In this document: positions 32,984 to 43,210 of the stretch, piece after piece
How the letters are laid out: each line of letters starts with the position of its first letter
How positions within the stretch are numbered: position 1 is the first letter of the stretch
NCBI GenBank assembly: GCA_037042185.1
Contig: JAXQJY010000030.1
Location: 682,001 to 746,000 of the forward strand
Reading direction: 5' to 3'
Length of the DNA: 64,000 nucleotides
Source of the DNA: Sordariomycetes sp. S80-01Y
Lineage: Eukaryota; Ascomycota; Sordariomycetes
Translations under genes and position numbers: made by a program
Notes under the pieces: generated by a model
The model's input: only the letters and a program-made list of their open reading frames with translations
Told to the model about the DNA's origin: nothing
Database searches by the model: none

Positions 32984-33324
32984 CTAAGCAGACTTGTTCT
33001 CCTGGTAGACTGTTCCCATCGTTAGCACATCCATTCTATCATCTTGCTCCGGCTGGGCGGGATGTCCAATCGCATTGTTCGGAGGATGAGCCGCCAGAGC
33101 CGGATCCCAAAGCACTCACCAGCAATGCCGAACGGCGCGAAGAAGCCGGTGGCCATGAAGCTCCAGTAGCAAACACCGAAGAGCTTGCTCTTGGGGTTGA
33201 ACGGGATGTTGGAGTAGGGACCCTCGGGGTAGTGGTAGGGCGAGGAGAGACGGGCGCGCGTGGCGTGGAAGCCACGCTTGGTGACCATTGAGGTCGCGGT
33301 GCGGGTGGCGGTGCGGGAGAGCAT
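32984..33324 (-). CDS. COX8: cytochrome c oxidase subunit VIII (VIIc-like), Cox8
   Basis: A small nuclear-encoded subunit of mitochondrial complex IV. Exon 1 (33324-33120) and a 26-base exon 2 (33009-32984) join in phase 1 across a 110-base intron (GTGAGT donor, GTGCTAACG branch, ACAG acceptor) to give 76 residues. MLSRTATRTATSMVTKRGFHATRAR is a presequence; the GFHATRA form is a common cleavage region. The mature part has SSPYHYPEGPYSNIPFNP, the recognised family stretch, then one transmembrane helix (GVCYWSFMATGFFAPFGIA) and ends VYQENKSA. Reading straight through the donor would instead give an unrelated tail ending IEWMC, so the spliced model is preferred. Confidence 0.93.
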
Positions 33325-34240
33325 CTGGTGAGATCAATTAGTTGTCTGGCGTTGATTTCAGAGGATCGGGTGATTTGCGTACTTTGTCGGCGAGTGGAGA
33401 GTTGTTTGGGTGGTGGATTGGAGCTGATGGCTTATGAGGGAAGTGGTGACGGCTTCAGCCGATTTCTCGGATGAGGTTGTTTCGAAAGCTTGGCGAGGAT
33501 GCTGCACGTGTGAAGTCACGTGTGCAGAGTTAACGGCAGCCTTCCGCTGACAAAAATATGAGGATGGACGGTCACTGTTGGCTTTAGTTATTCTTTGTTG
33601 GAAAAAACTGACATGAACGAGGGGAGCTCAATCTCTTTTACTTTCAATTCCGATAATATGTAAAGACTTGGAGTTCTCTGCTCAGTTGGCCTCACATTTG
33701 CCCCAACTCAACGTATTCGCAACAGTATACCGAGTGTGAAATGAACCTTCGTTATTTCTGTCTGCCCTTAGCCTAGAGCTGGCACCGTGACGTCGGCAGC
33801 TGCCGGTGGATCTCGATGCCGAACTCACCGCTTACTGAGCTTGGCACCTGTTTTTTTTTCTGCCGCCTCGCCCACTTTGCTCTGCTCTCTTGCGACCATC
33901 TGCGGGTTTGTGCGCCACAGATCGATCGGAACTGGGCTCATCCTTCACCAACCTCTATCCTGTCTGTCTTTTTTGTCCCAAGGGCACTATATCGGACCTT
34001 GATACACGTGAGGGACGAATCCTGCATCTAGTGCCGCCAATCGAGTCTTAATCTTGCAGCAAAATCCCTTCTTGGTTTTTGATGAGCCGTGTCTGCAGAT
34101 CGAGCGAACACCGAGCGAACCAAGATTGAGAACGTTCCTTGCTTCCTCGTGGAACGAAGCGCGTATAAATAGCGCCGCGAGTTGTAGAAACCGAATTCTC
34201 AACACCTCTCATTCATCTGGCCGCACGAAGCACCGCCAAC
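33325..34240. promoter_or_regulatory. divergent upstream region, COX8 / MTR4
   Basis: It contains two CACGTG E-boxes 12 bases apart (33506-33511 and 33518-33523) some 180 bases upstream of the COX8 start, and a TATAAATA box (34164-34171) 70-77 bases before the MTR4 start. A T9 tract lies near 33850. No additional gene is supported. Confidence 0.5.
34164..34171 (+). promoter_or_regulatory. TATA box of MTR4
   Basis: TATAAATA, spaced about 70 bases before the ATG at 34241. Confidence 0.5.
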
Positions 34241-37200
34241 ATGGATGAGATGTTCGATGTCTTCGAGGGGAAGGGCGACCCCCAAAGCGCGAGCGAAGAC
34301 GAGACCCCTGCCCAGAATCAGAAGAACCGCAATGAGCGCGGAGGCAGCAAAAAGAGAAAGGTCGACGAAGCGATGAACGGCGAAGCCGAGAACAACACCA
34401 ACACCAAATCCGCCAAGGAGAGCACCGATGTCGACATGGCGGACGGAGCAGAATCTTCAGACGACGAAGAGGATGAGTCTTCCGAGGACGAATCGGATAC
34501 CCCCAGCCAGCAGGACAACAAGAGGCGCAAGAAGGAGGATGGCCAAGCGCCTGTCATGACGGACACTTTCAACACCGCTGAGTCGAGAGAGGTCGCAGGC
34601 GCAGCAACCTTTGTGCCTCAGGATTCGAGCTTGGTATTATCACACAACATTCAGCACCAAGTCGCGCTGCCGCCAGATCTGGACTATGAGTACGTGCCAC
34701 TTTCAGAGCACAAGTCTCCAGAGCAGCCCGCCAGGACGTGGAACTTCAAGCTAGATCCCTTCCAGAGCTTGTCCGTCGCTTCGATCGAACGAGACGAGAG
34801 TGTACTGGTCTCGGCCCATACTTCTGCTGGAAAGACGGTTGTTGCTGAGTATGCCGTTGCGCAGTGTCTGAAGCGCAACCAAAGGGTCATATACACCAGT
34901 CCTATCAAGGCGTTGAGTAACCAGAAATACCGAGACTTCGAAGCCATCTTCGGCGACGTTGGCCTGATGACGGGCGATGTCACTATCAACCCCACGGCGA
35001 GTTGCCTGGTCATGACGACAGAGATTTTGCGATCGATGTTGTATCGCGGTTCAGAGATCATGCGGGAAGTTGCCTGGGTGGTTTTCGACGAGATTCACTA
35101 CATGCGCGACAAGACTCGCGGCGTCGTGTGGGAAGAGACGATCATCATGTTGCCTGACAAGGTCCGGTATGTCTTCTTGTCCGCCACCATTCCAAATGCT
35201 TTCCAGTTCGCCGAATGGATCGCGAAGATTCATCATCAAGCATGTCACGTCGTCTATACCGATTTCCGGCCAACGCCTCTACAAAACTACTTCTTCCCAG
35301 CGGGTGGTAAAGGAGCACGCATCGTGGTGGACGAGAAGGGAAATTTCAACGAAGCCAACTTCAACTCTGTCATGCAAGAAGTGGAAGCTTCGAAGGGTGC
35401 CGATCCCAACGACCCCGACGCCCGACTGAAAGGCAAGGGCAAGAACAAGAAAATCGACAAGGGAGGCAAAAACGACAAAGAGAAGCCAAACGACATGTCT
35501 AGGCTGATCAAGATGACAATTCGCAAGAAGATGAACCCTGTCATTGTTTTCAACTTCTCGAAGCGGGAGTGTGAGAACATGGCCCTTACCATCTCAAGAA
35601 TGAATTTCAATGAGGAGTCAGAAAAGGCGATGGTGCGGAAAGTGTTCAGCAGTGCTGTGGACAGTCTTTCCGAGAGCGACAGGGACTTGCCACAGATCTC
35701 AAATCTGCTTCCGTTGCTAGAGAAGGGCATTGGTGTGCATCACGGTGGGTTGCTACCAATCTTGAAGGAGACGATCGAGATTCTGTTCCAGGAGTCCCTT
35801 ATCAAGGTTCTCTTCGCCACCGAGACATTCTCAATTGGCCTGAACATGCCAGCCAAGACTGTGGTCTTTACACAAGTCACAAAGTGGGATGGTGTGAAAA
35901 GGAGGCCGATTACGTGCTCCGAGTACATTCAGATGGCCGGTCGTGCTGGACGGCGTGGTCTCGATGCTCGAGGCTTGGTGATTATGATGATTGATGACAA
36001 GCTGGAACCTGAGACCGCCAAGGAGATTGTCACCGGGCAGCAAGACAGGCTGAACTCGGCCTTCTATCTTGGATACAACATGATCCTCAACTTGCTCAGG
36101 ATCGAAGCCATCTCTCCCGAATTCATGCTGGAGAGGTGTTTCCACCAGTTCCAGAATGCCGCTAGTGTTCCCTCTCTTGAGAAGGACTTGATAGCATTGC
36201 AACAGGAGCGCGATGGCATGTCGATACCCGACGAAGCCACCGTCAAGGACTACTATCAGATCCGCAACCAGCTCAACTCATTCACGAAGGACTACGAGCA
36301 CGTTGTGCAACATCCTACCTACTGCAAGGACTTCCTCCAGCCTGGTCGTCTGGTACACATAGTTGACCCCAGCAAATCCCAAGGCGGCGTCACCTCCGGG
36401 GTCGACTTTGGATGGGGTGTCATTGTGCAGGCAAACCAACGCAAGAAGAAGCCCGGTGAGCCGGAATTCCCACCTCAAGAGAGTATCGTCATGGACGTAC
36501 TCATCGGCGTTTCCAAGACCAGTGCGCAGTTCGCGCCCGTCACCATTGGCGAGTACGACAGAGTCGTCACATCCGACATGCCGCCGGACCAGGTTCCTGC
36601 CGCCAGCGAAGAAGATATGGTCTTCGCCATTGTGCCATGCCTCCTGACGTGCCTGAAAGCCATCTCACAGATCCGCATCTTCATGCCCAGGAACATCGAC
36701 AACGAGTCGGATCGCGTCGCAGCTCGCAAGTCTCTCCAGGAAGTTCGTCGCCGCTTCCCCGATGGTCTTCCTATCCTTGACCCCATCGAGAATATGGAGA
36801 TCACGGACGAGTCCTTCAAGAAGCTGTTGCGCAAGATCGAGGTCCTTGAGTCCAGGCTGTTGGCAAACCCTCTTCATCTGTCACCTCTCCTACCATCGCT
36901 CTGGGATCAGTATGCTCAGAAGACGAAGCTCAGCGAGAAGGTGAAGGAAAAGAAGAAAGAAATCTCCAAAGCCCACTCTATTTCCCAGATGGACGAGCTC
37001 AAGTCGCGGAAGCGCGTCCTCCGACGTCTCGGTTTCATCAACGATGCCGAGGTCGTCCAGCTAAAAGCCCGAGTCGCCTGCGAGATTTCCTCCACCGAGG
37101 GCCACGAACTGCTGCTCTCGGAACTGCTCTTCGACCGCTTCTTCAACGAGCTCAGCCCCGAGTTGATTGCTTCAACACTATCCTGCTTCATCTTTGACGA

Positions 37201-37653
37201 GAAGACGGACGCCAAGGAGATGAGAGAGGAGTTGGATAAGCCGTATAGGGAGATCAAGGCCAAGGCCAGGATCATTGCCAAGGTGGGGCAGGAGTGTAAG
37301 CTGGCTGTGAACGAGGAGGATTATGCGAACAGCTTGAAGGGAGAGTTGATGGAGACGGTGTATTCGTGGGCTCAGGGACGGCCATTTTCAGAGATCTGGT
37401 AAGTCATCCCTTTTTGGAGACCGCATCCGAATCCCTCAAGCGAACAAAAGAACAATTACTAACCAGTCCTAGTAAAATGACCAACACCTACGAAGGCTCG
37501 CTGATCCGCCTCTTCCGCCGTCTCGAAGAGCTGCTTCGCCAAATGGGTCAAGCAGCCAAGGTGATGGGCAACGACGACCTGACCAAGAAGTTCGAGGAGT
37601 CCCTCTCCAAGATCAGGAGGGATATCGTCGCCGCGCAGAGTCTCTACCTCTAA
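34241..37653 (+). CDS. MTR4: Mtr4/Dob1 exosome and TRAMP RNA helicase
   Basis: A Ski2-like DExH helicase that unwinds RNA for the nuclear exosome and TRAMP. Exons 34241-37398 and 37473-37653 join in phase 2 across a 74-base intron (GTAAGT donor, TTACTAACC branch, TAG acceptor) to read FSEI-CKMTNTYEGS, giving about 1112 residues. An acidic, Lys-rich N-terminal tail comes first. The helicase core follows: Walker A AHTSAGKT near residue 195, DEIH near 283, SATIPNAFQFAEW, and QMAGRAGRRGLD near 565. The arch/KOW region contains QPGRLVHIVDPS. A C-terminal helical domain ends with EGSLIRLFRRLEELLRQMGQAAKVMG and RRDIVAAQSLYL. Everything expected is present. Confidence 0.97.
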
Positions 37654-37858
37654 GCGTCCCGGCGACGTTTCCTGCCAACTACGCATTTTATTCTTCTTGA
37701 AATACCTCGAGGCATCTTCTCGCGAACAGACACAAATGTTGTCTTCAATTTTATGTACGGTCATAGCATCAGGGGTGTTTACGGAGTATAAGGATACATA
37801 GGCATAGCAAAAGTTTCATTGCTGATAATAATACGCCTCATTGAGGTTGCAGTGATAT

Positions 37859-38200
37859 TCAGAAAGCCTGCGATTCGCCTAACCCTTCGTCCTCACTGCC
37901 TATGTAACTGATGCCAGAGATCTCATGGGCGGGGTCCGCAACCGGCCCTGTGGATGCACCAGCGTCGACAAAATTCCACTGCCGCTCGATATCAGCTCCC
38001 AGCACGAGCGTGACGTACGCAAACCAAATTGCAATCGAGAGGATGAAGGGTATAGACAAGACACCGAACGCCTCTAGGGATACCCAATCCAACTCCATGA
38101 ACTCCTCGCTCCCATCGATCTCGTCCCGTAATCCTACAAGCCAAGCTGCCGAGGCATAGACGCCCGACAGCGAATCCCCGAATATTCGTTGTAGAATAGA
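37859..38200 (-). other. 113-codon open frame directly after, and in frame with, the DSC3 stop
   Basis: The DSC3 TAG (38203-38201) is followed without a further stop by 113 in-frame codons. From an internal ATG at 38098 a 79-residue protein can be read, with one clear transmembrane-like helix (VLSIPFILSIAIWFAYVTLVLGA) and an acidic tail. I recognise no family. It may be a small separate gene, a C-terminal extension made by read-through or alternative splicing, or chance. Confidence 0.35.
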
Positions 38201-39067
38201 CTATATCCTTGCCTCATCACCCGATAAACTCATTATTATCCCCGTCGTGAGACTTAAGACCGCGCCCGAGGCAACGAAGGTCTTCCAGCGGTCACCCCAC
38301 ATCGACTCCTGGCCTTCGAGACGCAGACCCCAGAAGAGGCAGCCCAATGGCCAGAAGAACCCAATCGCCATGCCTCGTATCAAAGTATCGAGGCCTTGCG
38401 CTAGACCGCTGGGGTCGGCGTCGTCGGGATTGGGCAGCACGGCGTCGTTGCCGGTGTTGTTGTCCAGCCAGTCATCCTCCATCCTTCGCAACGTATCCGG
38501 ACTTGGGGGCTCGTCGCTCTGGAAGCGATGCGCTTGGGAGCTCGCAAATTGAGTGCGCAGAGTAGCCACTTCTTGGGCGGTGAAGCCAGTGCTCAGGAAC
38601 CGATCAAAGCCCCTCGGTTGGGGCCTCGTGCTCGGGGTCGGGGTGCTGCCGTCGTCGCCTCCCACGGTCTCGGCAGGCGGTTTGCCAGCCTCTCTGGCCT
38701 CGTCCTCGAGCTCCTTGGCTGAGAGCTCGTCGCCCAGCGAGCAATTTACGTACACGCGCACCACGGGCTTCGCACCTACGACGCCCTTCCCCTTGCCGTT
38801 TGGATCCCCATCCTTTGGGTCCCTGTCGCTCTGCTCATCGTCGGAAGGCGGCGGCGGTTTGAGCACCGAGGACAGAGCGCTGGCGTCGGGGAGGAGGCGA
38901 CCTTGGTAGATGAGCCTCAGGCGCGAGCGGGAGCGCAGGCGCGTGCGCAGGGTGTGCTTCAAAGTGAGGACAGTGGTGGTGCTGGGGTGGGTGACGTCGA
39001 GGTCGAGATCGGGGATGGAGGAGGAAAAGCGGATGGTGAGGTGGAGGGGAGGGCGCGGGTTCGTCAT
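38201..39067 (-). CDS. DSC3: DSC E3 ubiquitin ligase complex subunit 3 (DUF2407)
   Basis: The Dsc complex is a Golgi/endosomal membrane E3 ligase that in fission yeast and Aspergillus controls SREBP cleavage. A ubiquitin-like domain fills about residues 5-75 (LHLTIRFSSSIPDLDL, VLTLKHTLRTRLRS, RLRLIYQGRLLPDASAL, and after an acidic Gly/Pro insert VVRVYVNCSLGDELS). Then comes a linker with GFDRFLSTGFTAQEVATLRTQFA and the C-terminal membrane part (MAIGFFWPLGCLFWGLRLEG and TFVASGAVLSLTTGIIMSL), the DUF2407 C-terminal layout. This start gives 288 residues; an in-frame Met at 39118 adds 17 that precede the ubiquitin-like fold. It is single-exon and converges on MTR4. Confidence 0.85.
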   Translation of the reverse strand: MTNPRPPLHLTIRFSSSIPDLDLDVTHPSTTTVLTLKHTLRTRLRSRSRLRLIYQGRLLPDASALSSVLKPPPPSDDEQSDRDPKDGDPNGKGKGVVGAKPVVRVYVNCSLGDELSAKELEDEAREAGKPPAETVGGDDGSTPTPSTRPQPRGFDRFLSTGFTAQEVATLRTQFASSQAHRFQSDEPPSPDTLRRMEDDWLDNNTGNDAVLPNPDDADPSGLAQGLDTLIRGMAIGFFWPLGCLFWGLRLEGQESMWGDRWKTFVASGAVLSLTTGIIMSLSGDEARI

Positions 39068-39606
39068 TGTGGCATCGTGCGACGGCGAGGCGAAGTTTGA
39101 GTTGACAACAAGTGTCATGCGTGGGAGTTCTGGGACTGATGCTGAAGTTGGAGAAAGCGGTCGCGCGAGGTGACGTCGCGGAGTTTACTGTCCCTGGACC
39201 CTGAAGGTGTCTACACAGATCCACACCAGCGCTGTCACGGCTAAGGTTGATATGGCATTTGATATCGCACGCAATTCCATAGCTTTTCCAGATTACCTTA
39301 GACCATTACACTTCTCCAGGTAATCGTGGTGGATTCATTTCCTGTGATTCCAAACTTGGAGGCGACAACGACCTACTGTCAACGTGAATTACAGGTAGTC
39401 TGCATTGTGCAGCCCGCTAAGCATAACTCCTTCCCTTATGCACGCTTGTAAAATGTATTTATGCAATGCGGCGGTCGCGTAACCAGACCCCGGATTTTTG
39501 AAAACCATCGTCATCCTGAGTTGTTGATGCTCGCATCCCAAACCCGACGTGCCTCGTCAATTTTCTCCTTTTGTCTGGTTTTGGGCTCATATAGCCTGTG
39601 CGCGTC
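39068..39606. promoter_or_regulatory. divergent upstream region, DSC3 / IMA1
   Basis: Shared spacer with TTACCTTAG near 39294. No gene or clear TATA box. Confidence 0.45.
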
Positions 39607-41284
39607 ATGCTGCGGACGCGTAAACCGCTGAGCTGCTTCTACTGCGGCAAGCGTTCGGGCGCCTACTTCGATCCCGCAAAGCGACAGTTTGACTGCAAAC
39701 ACTGCGATGCGACGAACTACCTCGACAAAGTAAGCTTGCTCCCTTCGCTGAAACTACCTCCGTTCGTATGGCTAATGTGCTGCCGTCCAGAATGGAGACA
39801 TTAGCAATCCTCCACTTGACGCAGTCAACGCCCCCAAACATACCAAACCGCTCTACATACCCAAACCCAACACCGTCGCCCCAACGTCCTTGATGCCGCC
39901 GCAGCCCGAATCTATCTTCTGCGAAGCCTGCCTGAAGCACCAGCGACTCTACATTGCTTCCATCGCGCAGTATGAATCGGAAAATCCCAGCGACGACTTC
40001 TCGATGGATAAGGAGTGGTACCGGTACAGGCGGAACCTGGTGAACCGCTACCCGCAATGCTGCGAGGAGTGTAAACCGAGAGTCGAGGCGGCTATCAAGA
40101 AGGCGGACTACAGGGCGCTCTGTGATGCTGTGGGAAGGAAGAATGAGCAGAGCAGAGATCCGCGACTGAGGGCGAGTAAGGGTCGAACCGGCATGGACTA
40201 CGTCAGCAGCCTGGGAAAGGCAGCTTGGTGGGGGGCCTTGATATTGCAGTTGGGATGGCATGTGAAGGCGCTCGTTGAAGCAGGGATGAAGAGCGCGGAC
40301 GGGATGAGGGATCCAGACGACGATAGTTGGACAACAGCGGGCTTGGGGATGGTCAACGAGGCAGCTGGATATCTGCCACAGGACGAGCAGCTGATCTGGT
40401 GGAGCTTGATAGCCTCTCTTGCCTCACTCTGGTGGAATCCCAAGTTCAACCAGGTCCTTCGTGGCTTTGACAGGCACATCGTCGGGGTGCGTCAGTGGTA
40501 TATGCTCCAAGTCTTCTTTTGCGCATTGCGCATCGCCCTTCTCTGCCTCTCGATCGAGACGCAGCCCAAAAACGCACAACTAGCAGCGCATATGGTCGCC
40601 GCAGGTATGACGCTCTTCGTCACTTCCCGCGCAACACGCGCCATCCGCATCGACAACCGTCGTCTCTTCGGCACGCACAAAGAGCCCTCCCCAACCACCG
40701 ACAAGACACCGACCCCATCTTTTAGCTTGAAGAGGAAGCAGACCAAGCAACAGCCCAGCCTGGCCGAAACCCTTACTTCAGCGCTGCCCCAACCCGACGA
40801 ATCTCCGCGGCAACGCAAGATCATGAGCGACGAGAGACCCCCTGATTACGAATACCAGTTCACCCCCAACCTCACGTCCCAGCCGGAGCCTGCCGCCGAG
40901 GAGGATGGCATGGACTGGCAGCCAACGGGCTCGACGACCCTACCCCGTGCTCTGCGCAACGACACCCTCGGGGCTGGTAACAGACCATTCGGTCAAGCTC
41001 CCGTCCACGAGAACAACAGACCTTTCTACTACCGCGCCCCCGAGGCTCCGGCACATACGCGGACGAGCCCAAAACACCCCGTCATGTGGGGGAGTCAAGG
41101 GGACCAGAGAGGATTTGCACCAAAACCGGCGAGGAGGAGCGAATTTGCGGAGCCGAGATTCTTCGCGCAGCCAAGGGGCAGCGATGTGCAGGAGGACGAG
41201 CAGTTGGCTGGCTTGGTCGGGGGGTTCAGCTTCAGTGAGCAAGAGAAGAAGAAAGGCGGCTGGTTCGGATTTGGAAAGAAGTAG
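39607..41284 (+). CDS. IMA1: inner nuclear membrane protein Ima1 (Samp1/NET5 family)
   Basis: An integral inner nuclear membrane protein linked to nuclear-envelope organisation and heterochromatin tethering. Exons 39607-39729 and 39791-41284 join in phase 0 across a 61-base intron (GTAAGC donor, GCTAAT branch, CCAG acceptor), giving 538 residues. The Ima1_N zinc-binding region shows CFYCGKRSG, CKHCDATNY, FCEACLKHQ and CCEECKPRV, the paired Cys motifs of the family. Four hydrophobic segments follow (AAWWGALILQLGWHV, IWWSLIASLASLWW, MLQVFFCALRIALLCLSI and MVAAGMTLFVTS). The C-terminal ~220 residues are disordered and end GGWFGFGKK. The call rests on the N-terminal domain plus topology. Confidence 0.9.
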
Positions 41285-42435
41285 GGATGCCTCACTCCTG
41301 ATTATCAAAGGGCGCAACGTACACGACACAATCGCATCGCATGGGTTGGCTATGGTGGTTCTGGTTTAGCATTAAGCACGGTGTTTGGGATCTGGTTTCA
41401 CAACCGATAGGCTTTTGTATAAGCAATAAGCTACTGTACATAAGGCTATAGACAACAAGCCGCAAATTCATCATGAATTATTGGCACTCCTGTTTTTGTT
41501 AACTAGCATGCTGCCTCTCAGCCTGCTCACCCCTTGTTTAAGCATATTCCTAAGCATAAGTGGGTGGATCTCGGAAATGGGACAACAGGAGACGGAGGGC
41601 AGAGCAGCCCGTCTTTCGCAAGAAAAGGAAGAAGATCAGCCCTTCATTTCCCATCTACAGCGCAGGCTGACGAAGAGTAAAGTCTTTAGCCGCCTGGCGC
41701 GAAGACACTTGAAAGTAAGTCGGATGGGACTCTTTCTCGAAGAGGGAGCTCAAGACTTTGATGGCGTTCCGAGCCCTCACAACGAGCTGACGACAGCTTC
41801 CGCAGTCAAAATCGCTGGGCGCTCGGCTCCGGCATCTCAACAATCTTGGCGCCGACGATCCAGATCACACAGGCAGTGGCTCCGGGAGGTCATCGCACCA
41901 ACAATAGCTCGGCCAAGACTCTAATGGAGGCAGTACCTGGCCGGGATGCGTCGAGGGTTACGCACCGTGATACGAACATGCTGGGACGGGTGGTGGGCCG
42001 CGGATTCGGCTGCCCCGCCCCCTCCCCCTCACTACGTCACTGGCGGTGGTGAATCAAGTCGGGTGATGGATGCCAGGCGAAAGCCACTATCGAGAGGACG
42101 CCAGAGAGAGGGTTCCCCAGAGGATAAGCAAGTCTGGAGAAGATTTGAAAAGACAGAATGAGCAACGTTGAATATTTATGTAGTGTATCTGAAACGAGGT
42201 GCCACCTCCTACTCCGATGAAAGCCCAGGCATTGCAAGAGTAAAAAAACAACATGTGACAAAATGCATCGAGCTACGGAACGAGCTCATAGCTTCGTCCG
42301 CCCAGGTCATGAAGCCGGCCGTAAATGCTCACAGAAAGGGAATCGTCGCCTCGTGTGCCTTGACTCGTGTGCTCTCCTCACCACACTCCAACCCACCACC
42401 GGTCAGCCACGCTCAGCGCGCCATCACGAGTGGCC
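41285..42435. other. intergenic between IMA1 and GNAT gene
   Basis: Convergent 3' flanks. A 147-codon open stretch on the plus strand (41481-41924) has no recognisable features and is not called. Confidence 0.45.
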
Positions 42436-43210
42436 TTAGCTGGAAATGTAGTTGAGCACCGAGTCCACGATGCTTTGCCTCCTCTCCTCCTTGTTGACCA
42501 CCAGGCTCATGGCCTTGATGATCTGCGCGTCGCTGGCCGCGCTGGGGGGAAGCGTGATGGGGCCGAGATCGTGGAAGCCCAGCCCGCTGAAGAAGATGTA
42601 TCCGAAGGGCCCTCCGAGGGTGGTGAGGACGCCGCCCTTCTGCTTCGCCTTGACGATGTAGCTGTGGACGAGGTCCTTGGCGTAGCCGTGGTTCTGGTGA
42701 TCTGGGTGTGTGGCGAGAAGCTGCAGGTACATGTGCTGGGGGTAGCGGTTGAAGAACTCGGTGCGGGCCTTGTTGACGACCTCGGTGTAGGCGCTGAGGC
42801 GGGAGTCACTGATGTTGGACTTGATCTCGCGCTCTGTTTTAATGTCAGCGACCTGTTTGCCTAGGGTAATGCGCCAATTGGGACCAGGGAAGAGCAGAGG
42901 CGACGCATGGTGTGTGAAACTTACTCTTGCGGTCATCGTCCTCGGCGGCGGACATGTCCCATACAGCGACGGCGACGATGTTGGCAGAGTCCTTCTTGCC
43001 GGCAAGGTCAACAACCTCAATGACCCAGTCCTTGTTAGAGGGGTCGAGGTGCTCCTTCAGCAGAGTTTCGATCTCCTGGATGTAAGTGGCATCCTGGCTG
43101 CTCTTGGTGGGGACAAAGTTGGTCCAGAGGCGCTCCTTGTTGATGGCGGCAAGGATGCACTTGACGACCGCGGGAAGGTCCTCTGGCTTGGCGGGGCGCG
43201 TCTTGACCAT
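42436..43210 (-). CDS. GNAT-family N-acetyltransferase
   Basis: Exons 43210-42925 and 42833-42436 join in phase 1 across a 91-base intron (GTAAGT donor, ACAG acceptor), giving 227 residues. The N-terminus MVKTRPAKPEDLPAVVKCI is a usual GNAT beginning. The acetyl-CoA-binding motif A is ATHPDHQNHGYAKDLV, giving the Q-x-x-G-x-A pattern, preceded by MYLQLLATHP. GYIFFSGLGFHDLGPI near the C-terminus corresponds to motif B. The acceptor (small molecule, amine or protein) cannot be told from the sequence. It is cytosolic by lack of signals. A polypurine stretch and a TATA box lie upstream. Confidence 0.87.

Noticed and set aside
33010-33119. Read-through C-terminus of COX8 ending IEWMC
   Set aside because: Good GTGAGT donor, CTAAC branch and acceptor give the standard short COX8 tail instead.
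41481-41924. 147-codon plus-strand open frame
   Set aside because: No recognisable family or supporting splice or promoter signals; likely chance.
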